DNA of 64,000 bases from Mesostigma viride (Eukaryota > Streptophyta > Mesostigmatophyceae > Mesostigmatales > Mesostigmataceae), in NCBI GenBank assembly GCA_009746045.1, contig RPFO01000231.1, positions 1,218,340-1,282,339 of the forward strand, written 5' to 3'. The position numbers and the translations under genes are program-made. Below are positions 20,389-30,152 of this stretch, piece by piece. Numbering within the stretch: the stretch's first letter is position 1; each line of letters starts with the position of its first letter. The notes beneath the pieces are model-generated. The model ran no database searches and had not been told where the DNA came from. It was given only the letters and a program-made list of their open reading frames with translations.

Positions 20389-20757
20389 TCGCAACGAGAC
20401 CGTATTCACGTTACGTGCCGCGTACACGAGAGGTGCCGTGGTCCGCCGGTTTATCTCCTCTTGGAACCTGGCCATGCGTCGTTACTGGCTCCTGGCGACG
20501 GAACAACACAAAGTATGGGACCCGGGCCCTAACAATGACACCCCCAGCCCACTAGTGGAAGTCTTCCATGCACTCATGGGCATGAACCAGGTCTTTACAC
20601 TTATGCCGGATGACGATATATCTTCAGTAAAATGGCTACCATGGTCGCAGGGCGCGGCTTATTTATGCGGGCACCCCAATTTAGGCACAACTAGGCATTT
20701 CAGGCTATTTTTGGCATACCTGGGTCACCTTAACTGTTATATGGAAATAAACTAACA
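20389..20757 (+). pseudogene. LINE ORF2 C-terminal end
   Basis: The frame resumes with RNETVFTLRAAYTRGAVVRR, then MRRYWLLATEQHKVWDPGPN, matching the minus-strand copy at 20988-21596 (RNETVFKVRHEYTKAAVVRR, MRRAWLLAQEQYKVWDPGPN). It ends at a stop at 20755-20757. This shows that the repeat block 18703-20388 lies within one ORF. Confidence 0.8.
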
Positions 20758-20822
20758 CCCATTTCACCGGAAATCTATAGTGGCCGAGGGCCGGATATAT
20801 ACTTTCAAGCGGCCGGAGATAT

Positions 20823-20912
20823 ACTTTTCCGGGTAAATGGGTATTTTTATTAACCAATAGGAATATCATTATAGGTTAAGAGGTACCACGTATCGACCAG
20901 CTGGTTACCCAC
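20823..20912 (+). repeat. ~85-bp inverted repeat, left arm
   Basis: From ACTTTTCCGGGTAAATGG to ACCACGTATCGACCAGCT. The reverse complement occurs at 25713-25792 with a few mismatches. Probably the ends of an older inverted-repeat element into which the Harbinger element later inserted. Confidence 0.75.
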
Positions 20913-20987
20913 TGAGGGTAGTGTGATAGGTGAAAGGTTTAGAAAGGAGCATTATGTGACCAGGGGAGCCAAGTGACGCGCGTAAGG

Positions 20988-21596
20988 TCACCGTGAGGAA
21001 TGCAAGTAAACACCCTGTTGCGTCCCAGGAGAGCATGGAAGCCGGAGCTCCAAGGGGCTGGGCCTGTCATTGTTGGGCCCGGGGTCCCACACCTTGTATT
21101 GTTCTTGCGCCAAGAGCCAAGCGCGACGCATTGCTGAGTTCCAGAGGAAGATTAACCGCCTCACCACGGCGGCTTTGGTGTATTCGTGCCGCACTTTGAA
21201 AACCGTCTCGTTCCGGATAGTCCAGATCGCATACAGTATTCGCATACTGTATAGCATTATATTAGTTCGGAGCCATACCCAGGCCAGTTGACTGTCGGAT
21301 AACTCCTCCCCGGGGGTCCCCGCCATACCGAATATGATACAACGCACGGATAGCGTTAGTGTGGAATGTGGTAGCGCGGTCCATGCGGACCATACGTTAA
21401 ACAACCATTGCCACACCCCGCTCACTTGGCAGTAGAGAAAGCGGTGCTCAATTGTTTCCGAAGGGAAGGTGCACAGGCATGTCGCATGGTGGTGAAACCG
21501 GCTGCTGAGGGTCGCGTTTACCCCGATGGCTCTGTGCAGTAAAAGATGTTGAATGTCGGTCGCTCTGCGGTCCACCAAAGGGTGATCGACCGCCAT
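20988..21596 (-). pseudogene. LINE ORF2 C-terminal fragment, minus strand
   Basis: An open minus-strand frame starts MAVDHPLVDRRATDIQHLLL and has the zinc-binding tail with CLC, H and C spacing (ATCLCTFPSETIEHRFLYCQ), then RNETVF and VWDPGPN. It is truncated at its N-terminus and lies between the arms of the 20823/25792 inverted repeat. It is the best continuous reference for the broken plus-strand copy. Confidence 0.8.
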
Positions 21597-21616
21597 GGCG
21601 GCCGGAGATATACTTT

Positions 21617-21825
21617 CAAGAGTACGAGTACCGAGTACTACTCGGGCTAAAAAAAGTAGGCGAGTACGAGTAACGAGTAGTACTCAGGCTCAAAAAACGA
21701 AGGCGAGTACGAGTACCGAGTACTACTCGGGCTCAAAAAACGAAGGCGAGTACGAGTAACAATTAGTACTCGGGCTCCAAGAAGTACTCACTACTCGGTA
21801 CTCGCCTTTTTTACTCGTGGACTTA
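21617..21825 (+). repeat. GAGTACGAGTACCGAGTACTACTCG array
   Basis: About four units of roughly 43-50 bp each hold nested GAGTAC/GTACTC palindromes and a GGGCTCAAAAAACGAAGGC spacer. The last part is inverted. The Harbinger element inserted at its right edge, and GTACTCGTGG resumes at 25432. Confidence 0.8.
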
Positions 21826-22131
21826 GGCCCGGTCTATACGGGATTTAACTTCGCGGAGTTAAAAGTGGCGGGAAACAATGGACGGTGAGATTGAGGGACG
21901 GTTTTCATCCAACGGTGAAAAATAACTTGCGGTTTTAACTCACCGGAGATAAAAAATAACTCCAGACGGGCTTGGCCACGGACCCCTGTTATTTTTTTTT
22001 CGGAGTTAAAAGTTAAAAAGGAATAATTGGCGGGAAAACCCTGCTGGTCGGGCTGCTACTACCGACGTGAAGGCTGGTTGCCATAGCTGTGTGTGCCATT
22101 GCAGTTGGTAATTCCGACCATTTCAGTTGCG

Positions 22132-22139
22132 TATTTAAA
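22132..22139 (+). promoter_or_regulatory. Possible TATA-like box
   Basis: TATTTAAA lies 24 bp before the ATG at 22163 of the first Harbinger frame. Confidence 0.3.
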
Positions 22140-22162
22140 GCACGAAAACACTCCGGGCCATT

Positions 22163-22893
22163 ATGTCTCGCCAGTCATACCACCTTCTGCGCAAGCCCGA
22201 CGAGGACAGGATTGACAGGGAGGACTGGAATGATTTGCAGGATTTGAAGATGATGCGAAGGCGTACAGGAAAAAGATACGTCTCTCAAGGCGTGGTGCAC
22301 GTTTCCAAGCCCTACGTAAGTCGGTTTGGCTTGCCGCGAGCTGCTAATGAGAAGCGCACTCGCAACCACGGATGATTCGGGCGAACTGTCGCGTTTGGCC
22401 GATGGTTTCAACCAGACGACCAGGGGAGTTGTTGATGGTTGTGTTGGTGCGCTCGATGGTATCGCAATCAAGATTTAAAAAAGCCTTCAAGTCGGAGGTA
22501 GCGAACCCCAGGCAGTACTACAATCGTAAGGGGGTTTATGGGCTTGTCATGCAAGCTGTGTGCGATTCGAAATGTCGTTTTCTGTATGGCTCCAACAAAT
22601 GTTGCGGCAGTACCCATGACAGTGTCGCATTTCGTGTCAGCTCTTTGCACACGGAATTGGCACGTGTTGGCCTGCCAGAAGGATTCTACATAGTGGCAGA
22701 TGAGGCATACACCATCAAGCCTAGGCTTGTGACTCCCTACCCAGGAAGGGGTCTCAGCGTCCAAGAGGACGCATGTAACTATTACATCTCTTTGTGCAGG
22801 CAGGTCATAGAGCGTGCATTTGGGATTCTTATTCACCGCTTTGGCATCCTTCACCGTGCATTAACATGTGACCGACGACATGCAACATGCTAG
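22163..22893 (+). pseudogene. Harbinger transposase (HARBI1/DDE_Tnp_4 type), frameshifted
   Basis: The first frame starts at ATG 22163 (MSRQSYHLLRKPDEDRIDRE). Around 22340 the sensible reading moves to a frame with GELSRLADGFNQTTRGVVDG and CVGALDGIAIKI, containing the first catalytic Asp (22455-22457), which ends at a TAA at 22476 in an A run. It resumes one frame over with NPRQYYNRKGVYGLVMQAVC, GSTHDSVAFR, the second Asp in VADEAY (22699-22701) and the Glu in VIERAFG (22810-22812). So all three DDE residues survive, split by an indel. The protein then runs straight into the 64-bp repeat, so the normal C-terminus is missing. Confidence 0.85.
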
Positions 22894-23695
22894 CCAGTTT
22901 TTTTTACCCACTTTGGTGTATGCTTGAGTGTCCCACGTGTGGCATGGTGTTTGGTTGCCAGTTTTTTTTTTACCCACCTTGGTGTATAATGCTTGAGTGT
23001 GCCACGTGTGGCATGGTGTTGCCAGTTTTTTTTTACCCATCTTGGTGTATGCTTGAGTGTGCCACGTGTGGCATGGTGTTTGGTTGCCAGTTTTTTTTAC
23101 CCACCTTGGTGTATGCTTGAGTGTGCCACGTGTGGCATGGTGTTTGGTTGCCAGTTTTTTTTACCCACCTTGGTGTATGCTTGAGTGTGCCACGTGTGGC
23201 ATGGTGTTTGGTTGCCAGTTTTTTTAACCCACTTTGGTGTATGCTTGAGTGTGCCACGTGTGGCATGGTGTTTGGTTGCCAGTTTTTTTTACCCACCTTG
23301 GTGTATGCTTGTGTGTGCCACGTGTGGCATGGTGTTTGGTTGCCAGTTTTTTTTACCCACTTTGGTGTATGCTTGAGTGTGCCACGTGTGGCATGGTGTT
23401 TGGTTGCCAGTTTTTTAAACCCACCTTGGTGTATGCTTGAGTGTGTCACGTCGTGTGGCATCCAGGTGTTTGGTTGCCAGTTTTTTTTACCCACCTTGGT
23501 GTATGCTTGAGTGTGCCACGTGTGGCATGGTGTTTGGTCGCCAGTTTTTTTTACCCACCTTGTTGTATGCTTGAGTGTGTCACGTCGTGTGGCATGCAGG
23601 TGTTTGGTTGCCAGTTTTTTTTACCCACCTTGGTGTATGCTTGAGTGTGCCACGTGTGGCATGGTGTTTGGTTGCCAGTTTTTTTTACCCACAAG
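22890..23695 (+). repeat. 64-bp minisatellite with CACGTG palindrome, about 12.5 units
   Basis: The unit is CCAGTTTTTTTTACCCACCT - TGGTGTATGCTTGAGTG - TGCCACGTGTGGCATG - GTGTTTGGTTG. Variation is mainly in T-run length, plus a variant with GTCACGTCGTGTGGCAT. Each unit contains the 14-bp palindromic core TGCCACGTGTGGCA. Cys-rich translations in three phases are artefacts of the repeat. Confidence 0.95.
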
Positions 23696-23779
23696 CGGGC
23701 CGGATGAGAATGTTGCCTAATCCCGATGTTGTAATGTCAAAAAGGATGCATGTGCAATGGTAGTCATCACAGTTGTCTA

Positions 23780-25123
23780 ACTTAACCCCTAAATGGGCAG
23801 AAATACTGCCGATGCATCGGCTGTAACTTCACAATTTTGCAAACCAGATGCCATCCAACCCACCCATATCCAATGGCTGTCCTTGGGGGCCAAGCATGTC
23901 CATGAGTTGCCCTTCGGGTTGATACATCACAACCTCACATATAATAGGTATGCAGGGTAGGCCATGTATGACTACCGTCAAAGTCAGGGCGGTCAAGACG
24001 CGCGTTTTCAGTTTTGGTAGAATGTGCATTTTGAATCAAGTTATAAGAGCTAGGCACCTACCACTTCAGGGATGATAAACAATTAGTTGCTGAACAGTTT
24101 GAGCCGTTGGGGTCATCACTAGTTGGTTGGGTATACCAGCAGCTACACCCAGTACAGCCCATAGGGGTACCGTTGGTAAACAGCAACCAAGGGGGTAGGG
24201 GTGGGCATACTACCTACTAATAAGGCCACCAACCATGCCATACAATACATTTCCCTTCCACAATGATGGGGAAACATAACTGCATCATCACACTGCCCTT
24301 ACATGGCACCTATGCGCAGGTGCCACCTTGTCCATGCACGTAGGTAACGTGGTACGGACACCCTACGCAAGGCATGCATTCTAGGAGGCAGCCACCAACA
24401 AACTAGTGATGTTAAGCCTATTTCAGCTTGCCCTGGCAAGGATAAACTAGGCCTAAGCTGCTATATATAGCTTGTGAGGTGATGGCCAGCACACCTGGTG
24501 GCACATGCTCACTGACAATGGGAAGCTTCTACTCACCGGTTACATGCTTGATGATGCCACAGAGACCAGCCAACTGCCTCACACTCATGCAATATGTGCG
24601 TGGGAAATGTATAACAAACATATATGGAGGTATGTATGGGTTCAGTCCATACAGCCTGTAAAACTTATCACCATCACACTATGGCAGGTCAACTGATTGA
24701 GGGAAGCATCTAAGAATGGTGTTTTCGGAAGGGGCCACTCCATGGTCAAGAAAGAACATGAATAATGCAAAAAGAATGTGCTACACAAGCTAGAACGTAT
24801 ACATACACGTCATACATCGACAAGGAAACGATAACTCAGCTTTACCTGGCATGGCTGGCACCTTTACCTTAGCCCAGGCGGTGGCCGCAAAATGGCGCAT
24901 TGCGGCACACCAAAGTTGTGCAGCATGGTCGCTAGATTCGGCGATTTCTGGCCACCCTTGCACGTTTACGACTACAAATCATCATGAAAAGTAAAAAGAA
25001 ACCGATATATCCTTTAAAATACGCTGCTCGGATGCTTTCGTCAATCAGGACATGCCGAAACGCGCTTTTTCTCTCATCGTCCACTTCGGCGTTTTCCCAT
25101 GGGCGACTCCGCATGTCACGCAA
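23780..25123 (-). pseudogene. Accessory module shared with other elements (possible second Harbinger ORF)
   Basis: Sequence from about 23780 to 25010 is homologous to 46708-49100 and more distantly to 32100-33280. A minus-strand exon-like piece at 25123-24932 begins with ATG and reads MRDMRSRPWENAEVDDERKS and further to AAYFKGYIGFF. Next to it, a segment around 24950-24870 reads GWPEIAE in one frame, with intron-like borders (TTTGTAG before it, AAGGTAAAG after). Harbinger elements carry a second, DNA-binding MYB/SANT-type protein; I cannot show that this is one. One extra base relative to the 48.9-kb copy breaks the frame. Confidence 0.35.
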
Positions 25124-25431
25124 TGATTTCGCGCTTCGGGTGGCAGCAATGGTCCATCTCCTTCGGCATTGTCCGCCATGGCTGGCGACCGCGGGTCATC
25201 TTCCCCTTCCCCGCCGTCAGTGTTTTGGGTTTAATTGCCTGTAATTGCCTGATTGCCCGGGCACGGAGCTGGCGCCACGTCATCGATGTGGCTCGACTTG
25301 GCGGGAACCACTCTACTTGCGGTCCAGTCAGTTCAGTTTCGTATAGACTGAAAATTTTACCTCCGGACCCAATTTCCAGTTAAAAATGACCGGTTCGGTT
25401 TTAACTTAAAATCCGTATAGACCGGGCCTTA

Positions 25432-25712
25432 GTACTCGTGGACCCAACCCTACAGTCAACACTCATCAACAGTCAACACTCAACAGTCAACAGGCAACTT
25501 GCGAGACTCGGCTGCGTGGTCACGTCGCTTCGGCACCCCACGGGAGCTTCCAGAGAATTTTCCCTTGTACAGTATTGCGCTACGCTGACAGAAACGGTTA
25601 GAAAGGATAAAAACTGAAAACGGCCAAAAACGAGGCGCACGCGACAATACACCCGAGAGAATCTATGCGGATTTGGTGTTATTTGGCGGTTTTGTGGTGT
25701 TAAAAGTTACCA
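25432..25712. other. No gene; remnant of GTACTCG and short TCAACA repeats
   Basis: Starts with the GTACTCGTGG end of the interrupted array, then CAGTCAACACTCAACAG-type short repeats (25455-25495). Nothing else recognised. Confidence 0.4.
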
Positions 25713-25792
25713 AAGCTGGTCGATACGTGGTACCTCTTAACATAACGATATTCCTATTGGTTAATAAAAAATATCCATTTACCCGGAAAAGT
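25713..25792 (-). repeat. ~85-bp inverted repeat, right arm
   Basis: Reverse complement of 20823-20912. The arms are 4.8 kb apart, about 1.2 kb without the Harbinger insertion. Confidence 0.75.
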
Positions 25793-25821
25793 TACCAAAA
25801 GGCCAAGTGAAAACGGCCGTA

Positions 25822-25990
25822 CATTCATGACTGTGTGTGTCAGCGCTCTCCGGCGTGGGATTCTCAACGACGACCAAATCTCTGCTGCCCATTTTGCGGC
25901 GTGGGTAAAAACAACAACAAAAAAAACGCTGTCCAGCCTGTTCAGCTTTGGCAAGTTTGGCAAGGCACTGCAGGCAGGCGACTGAGGAAT
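25822..25990 (+). repeat. Direct duplication, copy 1 (zinc-ribbon-like coding remnant)
   Basis: Starts TGACTGTGTGTGTCAGCGCT and runs through CTCTGC(TG)CCCATTTTGCGGC and CTGTCCAGCCTGTTCAGC. Copy 2 is at 26367-26540. With one frame correction the plus strand would encode CPFCGVGKNNN...KRCPACSA, a C-X2-C ... C-X2-C pattern typical of small zinc ribbons. The host gene or element is unknown. Confidence 0.55.
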
Positions 25991-26067
25991 ATTTTAGCCC
26001 CAAAGATGCCCGGATGCACAACAGATCGGCCTGTTGTGCATCCGGGCATCTTTGGGGCTAAAATATT
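25988..26067. repeat. Perfect hairpin: 37-bp arms, 6-bp loop
   Basis: The left arm at 25988-26024 (AATATTTTAGCCCCAAAGAT ...) and right arm at 26031-26067 are exact reverse complements around ATCGGC. The right-arm sequence recurs once in diverged form near 26568-26612. Confidence 0.95.
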
Positions 26068-26226
26068 TTGTATGGCAGGGAATCTGCGCTTAACGGTCTA
26101 CGCCTGCGGCCGTTTTCATTTTGTAACCGCATTAACATTGCAAAGAACCGTACGCAAATGAAGGGCAAAAGTCTCCGGTATCTCTCGACTCCCTTCCTGC
26201 GGCGACGGCGGCATCTGACGGTCTGT

Positions 26227-26366
26227 TATCAAATTTGCCGTTACGCGTGGTTGTACCATGTACCTCGAGTTGGCATTGAAGAAGCCGGGATTTGTAGAAG
26301 CCCGGTCTGTCATCAAATTTGCCGTTATGCGTGGTTGTACCAGGTACCTCGAGTTGGCATTGAAGT
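26227..26366 (+). repeat. 83-bp spaced direct repeat
   Basis: ATCAAATTTGCCGTTA, GCGTGGTTGTACCA and GTACCTCGAGTTGGCATTGAAG appear at about 26228 and again at about 26311, with only scattered mismatches. Confidence 0.8.
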
Positions 26367-26615
26367 ACATTGATGACTGTGTGTGTCAGCGCTCTCCGGC
26401 GTGGGATTCTCAACGACGACCAAATCTCTGCTTCCCCATTTTGCGGCGTGGGTAAAAACAACAACAATAACAAACGCTGTCCAGCCTGTTCAGCTTGTCG
26501 TTGGCAAGTTTGAGTTTGGCAAGGCACTGCAGGCAGGAAAGTGAGGCGACAACGTCGATCGGCCTGTTGTGCATCGTCACCTCGGGCGTCTTTGGGGCTA
26601 AAATATTTTGTTGTA
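26367..26615 (+). repeat. Direct duplication, copy 2
   Basis: Copy of 25822-25990, extended by sequence matching the 26031-26067 hairpin arm. Here CGCTGTCCAGCCTGTTCAGC is in frame with a preceding Asn run, supporting a zinc-ribbon reading. Confidence 0.55.
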
Positions 26616-26822
26616 GTCATCAACCCTCGAGCGTGTCATGTTCACGGGTGGGCCGAAAGAAATATGATGACTTGGCTGGGGCCGGCATCGTTGCCGGTTG
26701 GACGCCAGGGCCGCAGCCTGCGGTCACGTCATAATTTCGAGCCGGCCATGCCTATGATGACCACTCGGACGTGCAGTCCAGTCACGAGGTCGTCGCGTTG
26801 CAGCAGCTGGGGCGCGGGATCC

Positions 26823-27080
26823 ATGCAGGCAGTCTTGCTGCTACTGGTTTCAATTATCGCCGGCGCAATCTCGCCGACGTACTGCAGGGACTACATCGGC
26901 GCAGTTGTCACGCGCCCCGATGTGGATGTCATTGGCTCGGCTTCCGCGCCCTCAGGCAAGTTTAATTTGCTCATGACTCATGCGCATGGGGCATGTTTTG
27001 TAGAGCCGCGACAGCGTACACCCTTCCTTGGCCCAATGGTAGTTTTAATCCGGCGGAGCCCATGTTCGGAAGAACGTTAG
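26823..27080 (+). CDS. Small hypothetical protein with signal-peptide-like N-terminus
   Basis: An 86-codon frame starts at ATG 26823 with MQAVLLLLVSIIAGAIS, a good secretion-signal profile, then TYCRDYIGAVVTRPDVDVIG and a Ser/His-rich stretch. There is no recognised domain. It could be the first exon of a larger gene or chance; nothing downstream extends it convincingly. Confidence 0.2.
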   Translation: MQAVLLLLVSIIAGAISPTYCRDYIGAVVTRPDVDVIGSASAPSGKFNLLMTHAHGACFVEPRQRTPFLGPMVVLIRRSPCSEER

Positions 27081-27551
27081 TTCAACAGAAAGCTAGGGCG
27101 AAGCCAGTGAAAGTCCAGAGCGAGAAGAACGGGCGAATTTGAGGGGTTTCGCCACGCGGGTGAGCGTAATAATGTCCACGCCGTCGAATGACTGTGGGGA
27201 CGATTCTATTAAAATAGAAACCAATCAATCAAGATTTCTTGCTTCAGCAGAGTAGACGCGGTACGGGCCAAGCCTCTACATGTAATATGGTTGTGCGTGA
27301 TCAACAATAACGTAGATTTATGTCTGTGTCGATTTGTAGAATTGTACAAATTAGTTACTACAATTTTTGGTTCGGACAAACTGACTCTCGTCATACCCCC
27401 CATCCCACCCTTATTCACCCTAGCCCACACCACGCTGCTCCACGCTGCGAAAGACGCAACCATGCTCCAGGAAGACCATCATTTTTTATTTTAAGTGGAA
27501 CAACTAATGCTTTTTATGCTTGTACATGGTAAGCACCCCAACATTTTATTA

Positions 27552-28252
27552 CAGTCATTACCGCGTTAAGTTGCGATCGACGCCTAAAATTCGGCGTCAC
27601 AACTTAACGAGGTAACGCAACTTAACGGTAGAATTAGGCTAGCATCCTACACCCTCCTCCTCTCATGGACTTCTATACGGCATTCGACAGCTCTCGTCAA
27701 GCCCGATCCAGCTGCAGCATGATCAAAGCCACCCAAAGTCCATTTTCCTGTTTTTCCATACCAGGAATCTTTTCATGATTGTTGTGAGAAATGAGGCGGG
27801 CCGGCTGCCGCAATACAGGTGCCCGAGCCCCGCCGGGTGCAGCCAGCCAGCCGCCACACAGTGCGTGAGTACCTGTCAGACTTACTGATACCACAAAAGT
27901 GCCGTCATGTGCCGCGCCCTGCATGCTACAGTACTGATGTACCGCAGTCCGCAAGCTGCAAATCAGTAATTGGAATCGCAAGGTGGCATTCGCGCAGATT
28001 CGCGCTTTTCAGGCGGGGAAGTCCGTCTGCGCGCCAGCCGCCAGGGGAGCTTGCGTATGTGGCCTAAAGCGGCCACATGGCGGGTCCCGACTTGGCAAAA
28101 AGCGGCATCCTGTGCTGCCAAAAATTGAGTCATTACCGCGTTAAGTTGCGATGGCACCGATGCTTAAGTTGCGGTCGCCGCCCAAACTTCGGCGTCGCAA
28201 CTTAAAGCGGTAACGCAACCTTAAGAAACGCAGCTTAACGCGGTAATGACTG
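27552..28252. mobile_element. 701-bp foldback MITE, TA target duplication (Tc1/mariner-like)
   Basis: The left end CAGTCATTACCGCGTTAAG matches the reverse complement of the right end, CTTAACGCGGTAATGACTG (28234-28252). TA flanks both sides (27550-27551 and 28253-28254). Each end is itself a nest of TTAAGTTGCG / CGCAACTTAA inverted repeats. The terminal sequence also occurs inverted inside the element at 28129-28150, so the right 124 bp can fold alone. No transposase. Confidence 0.85.
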
Positions 28253-28620
28253 TACATGCTAAAGATCTACCAGCGGAGTCATGTTGTAGTTTATAATTTT
28301 TTTAAATTTTAATAGCAAGCACATCCCCTAATGCTTCGCACCTAGCTGTCCAAGGGGGTAACCAATGACGGGGTTGGAATCCAGGCCAAACGTGGGCTAA
28401 AATGAGAAAGTTTAGAAAAATTGATGGCTGGTGGGCCATGTGTGGGCTGAGGGGGCCGAACCTGTGGATGACCCCTTGATGATCCTTGGGTGTCAACCGT
28501 TGGGCTGGGCACCGACGAGGAGAGGGGGCACTGGAAGGACATCTGGTCAACTGTTGATGTGCATGGGGTGGACATTAGGCGGTGAAGTATGGGGTAGAGG
28601 TTAGGGGGTGAAGTGGGCAG
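28253..28620. other. No gene recognised
   Basis: Nothing beyond short chance frames. Confidence 0.4.
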
Positions 28621-28644
28621 GGCTCATCACACACCTGTAGGCAT

Positions 28645-28995
28645 AGAACAGGTGACAGTGGCAGTGTGGCAGGTGACAGTGGCTATGTTGTAGGTGACCG
28701 TCGCGGTGGGGTAGTTGACAGTGGCTGTGCAACCGTGGCCATGTAAGGCAGGTGACAGTGGCTGTGAAGCAGGTGACTCCGGCTATGCGGCCGGTGACTG
28801 TGGCTCTATGCAATGGTGGCTGTGGCAGGTGACAGTGGCTCTGCCATGGTGGCTGGTGGCGATGGTGGCAGGTGACATTGTGACTGTGGCATGTGACAGT
28901 GGCTGTGTGACTGTGGCAGGTGACAGTGGCTATGTGACCGAGGCAGGTGACTGTGGCTATGTGGCTGCTGTTCGACTGTGGCAAAGGGGCATGTG
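28645..28995 (+). repeat. Degenerate GTGACAGTGGC minisatellite
   Basis: Roughly fifteen loosely spaced copies of GGCAGGTGACAGTGGCT-like units with variable TGTG(A/C) spacers. Translations full of His/Cys/Gln are repeat artefacts. Confidence 0.75.
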
Positions 28996-30149
28996 ACAGT
29001 TGCTGTGGCACATGATCTAGCTGTGGCAAGGTTGTCAGGTGGCAATTGTGGTCCATCATCATCTCCTGCAGGCCATACCCCATCTCCAGCAGGGATTCGA
29101 GCCTGCGTTCGCACCACAGGACCGGGTGGAGCCCGTGTCCTCGTGGACTGCCCTCGTGCAGAAACCTTGCTTCTGTGCCTTGGCCTCTGGAATGAGTGCC
29201 TTGAGTCCAGCCCATGGAATCCCCAGTGCGTACATAGGCACCACCGTGCCAACAGTATTGTGGCCCTGCTCATAGAGCCACTAAATGAGTTCCAAGCCTA
29301 TATCATATATCTGTGGCAACGGGACCATGGGGCAGCCCTACTGCATCTGCTATGCTTTTGCTATATGTCAAAGCTTTATAATTATTGCACCCACAGTAAC
29401 TTTGCTAGACTTTCCCAGTGAGCCGTGTTGTCTCGTACTGCACCTGGGGGGTGAAAATACAGGGTATTTTGCCGTACAGCGTGACTCACTCGAAATCCAA
29501 TTTCGGGGATTGGTGGGGCAGATGGGGGAATGGCGCAGTGCGTTGTGAGATTCAGGTCTTTTGGGCTCGCAGTGGTGCCGAAGTCAATGGTTTCTGACAA
29601 TGTTTACTCGTTAGTTCCTAGTTTTCATCCTGCCAGGTTCACTATCTTACTTCATGGACAGGACAACCTTTTCAAGGGGACAACTTTTTTTGCTTTGCGT
29701 GCTTCTGGAATTTACTTGTATATAGCTGTAGTTCTACAAAGGGTATGTGACCCCAAAGTGCATTGTAAGCCGGGAAAGCACACAGTCTGGCAAGCCTCGA
29801 ATGCAACCATAGCGTCTTCTACTAGGGCTGCCAGGATATGAAAAATAAGTCATCTAGGATACAAAAAATAAGAAGATCAAAATAGGTACCTGGCGGTGAA
29901 GGACGATATGGCAATGGGCATTGGTATCGGGCAGGAGGTGGTATTCGGCCAAAGGTTTTGCGAGCAGTGCAATGACAAGTTCGGCAAGCCTAGTGGCAAC
30001 TTAAGCAGGGATCGGGCTGACACTGCATCTGGGCCCTATAAAGAAGAAGGGAGCCTGAAGTTTTACGATCGGCATTCCCCAAGGAGCTAGGGAGGCCTAA
30101 TTCGAGAGATTCCGGGAGCTTAGGTCTGACCTTGCCCCAAACTTGGGGT
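28996..30149. other. No gene recognised
   Basis: Several 60-150-codon frames overlap on both strands without any family resemblance or splice support. I call nothing here. Confidence 0.35.
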
Positions 30150-30152
30150 TAA

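Larger units (their letters stand above)
21826..25428 (+). mobile_element. PIF/Harbinger DNA transposon, 3.6 kb, TTA target duplication
   Basis: The left end GGCCCGGTCTATACGG and its reverse complement at 25413-25428 form the terminal repeat, continuing into TTTAA on both sides. TTA flanks both ends (21823-21825 and 25429-25431), the hallmark 3-bp Harbinger duplication. Inside are a broken DDE transposase, a 64-bp minisatellite, and a minus-strand coding-like module also found in other elements of this window. Not autonomous in its present state. Confidence 0.9.

Noticed and set aside
22887-23763. Cys-rich frames (CHVWHGVW... and similar) and a possible CRISPR-like array
   Set aside because: A 64-bp tandem repeat with no unique spacers, inside a eukaryotic transposon.
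28601-29215. His/Thr/Cys-rich minus-strand frame of 204 codons
   Set aside because: Mostly the antisense of the GTGACAGTGGC minisatellite.
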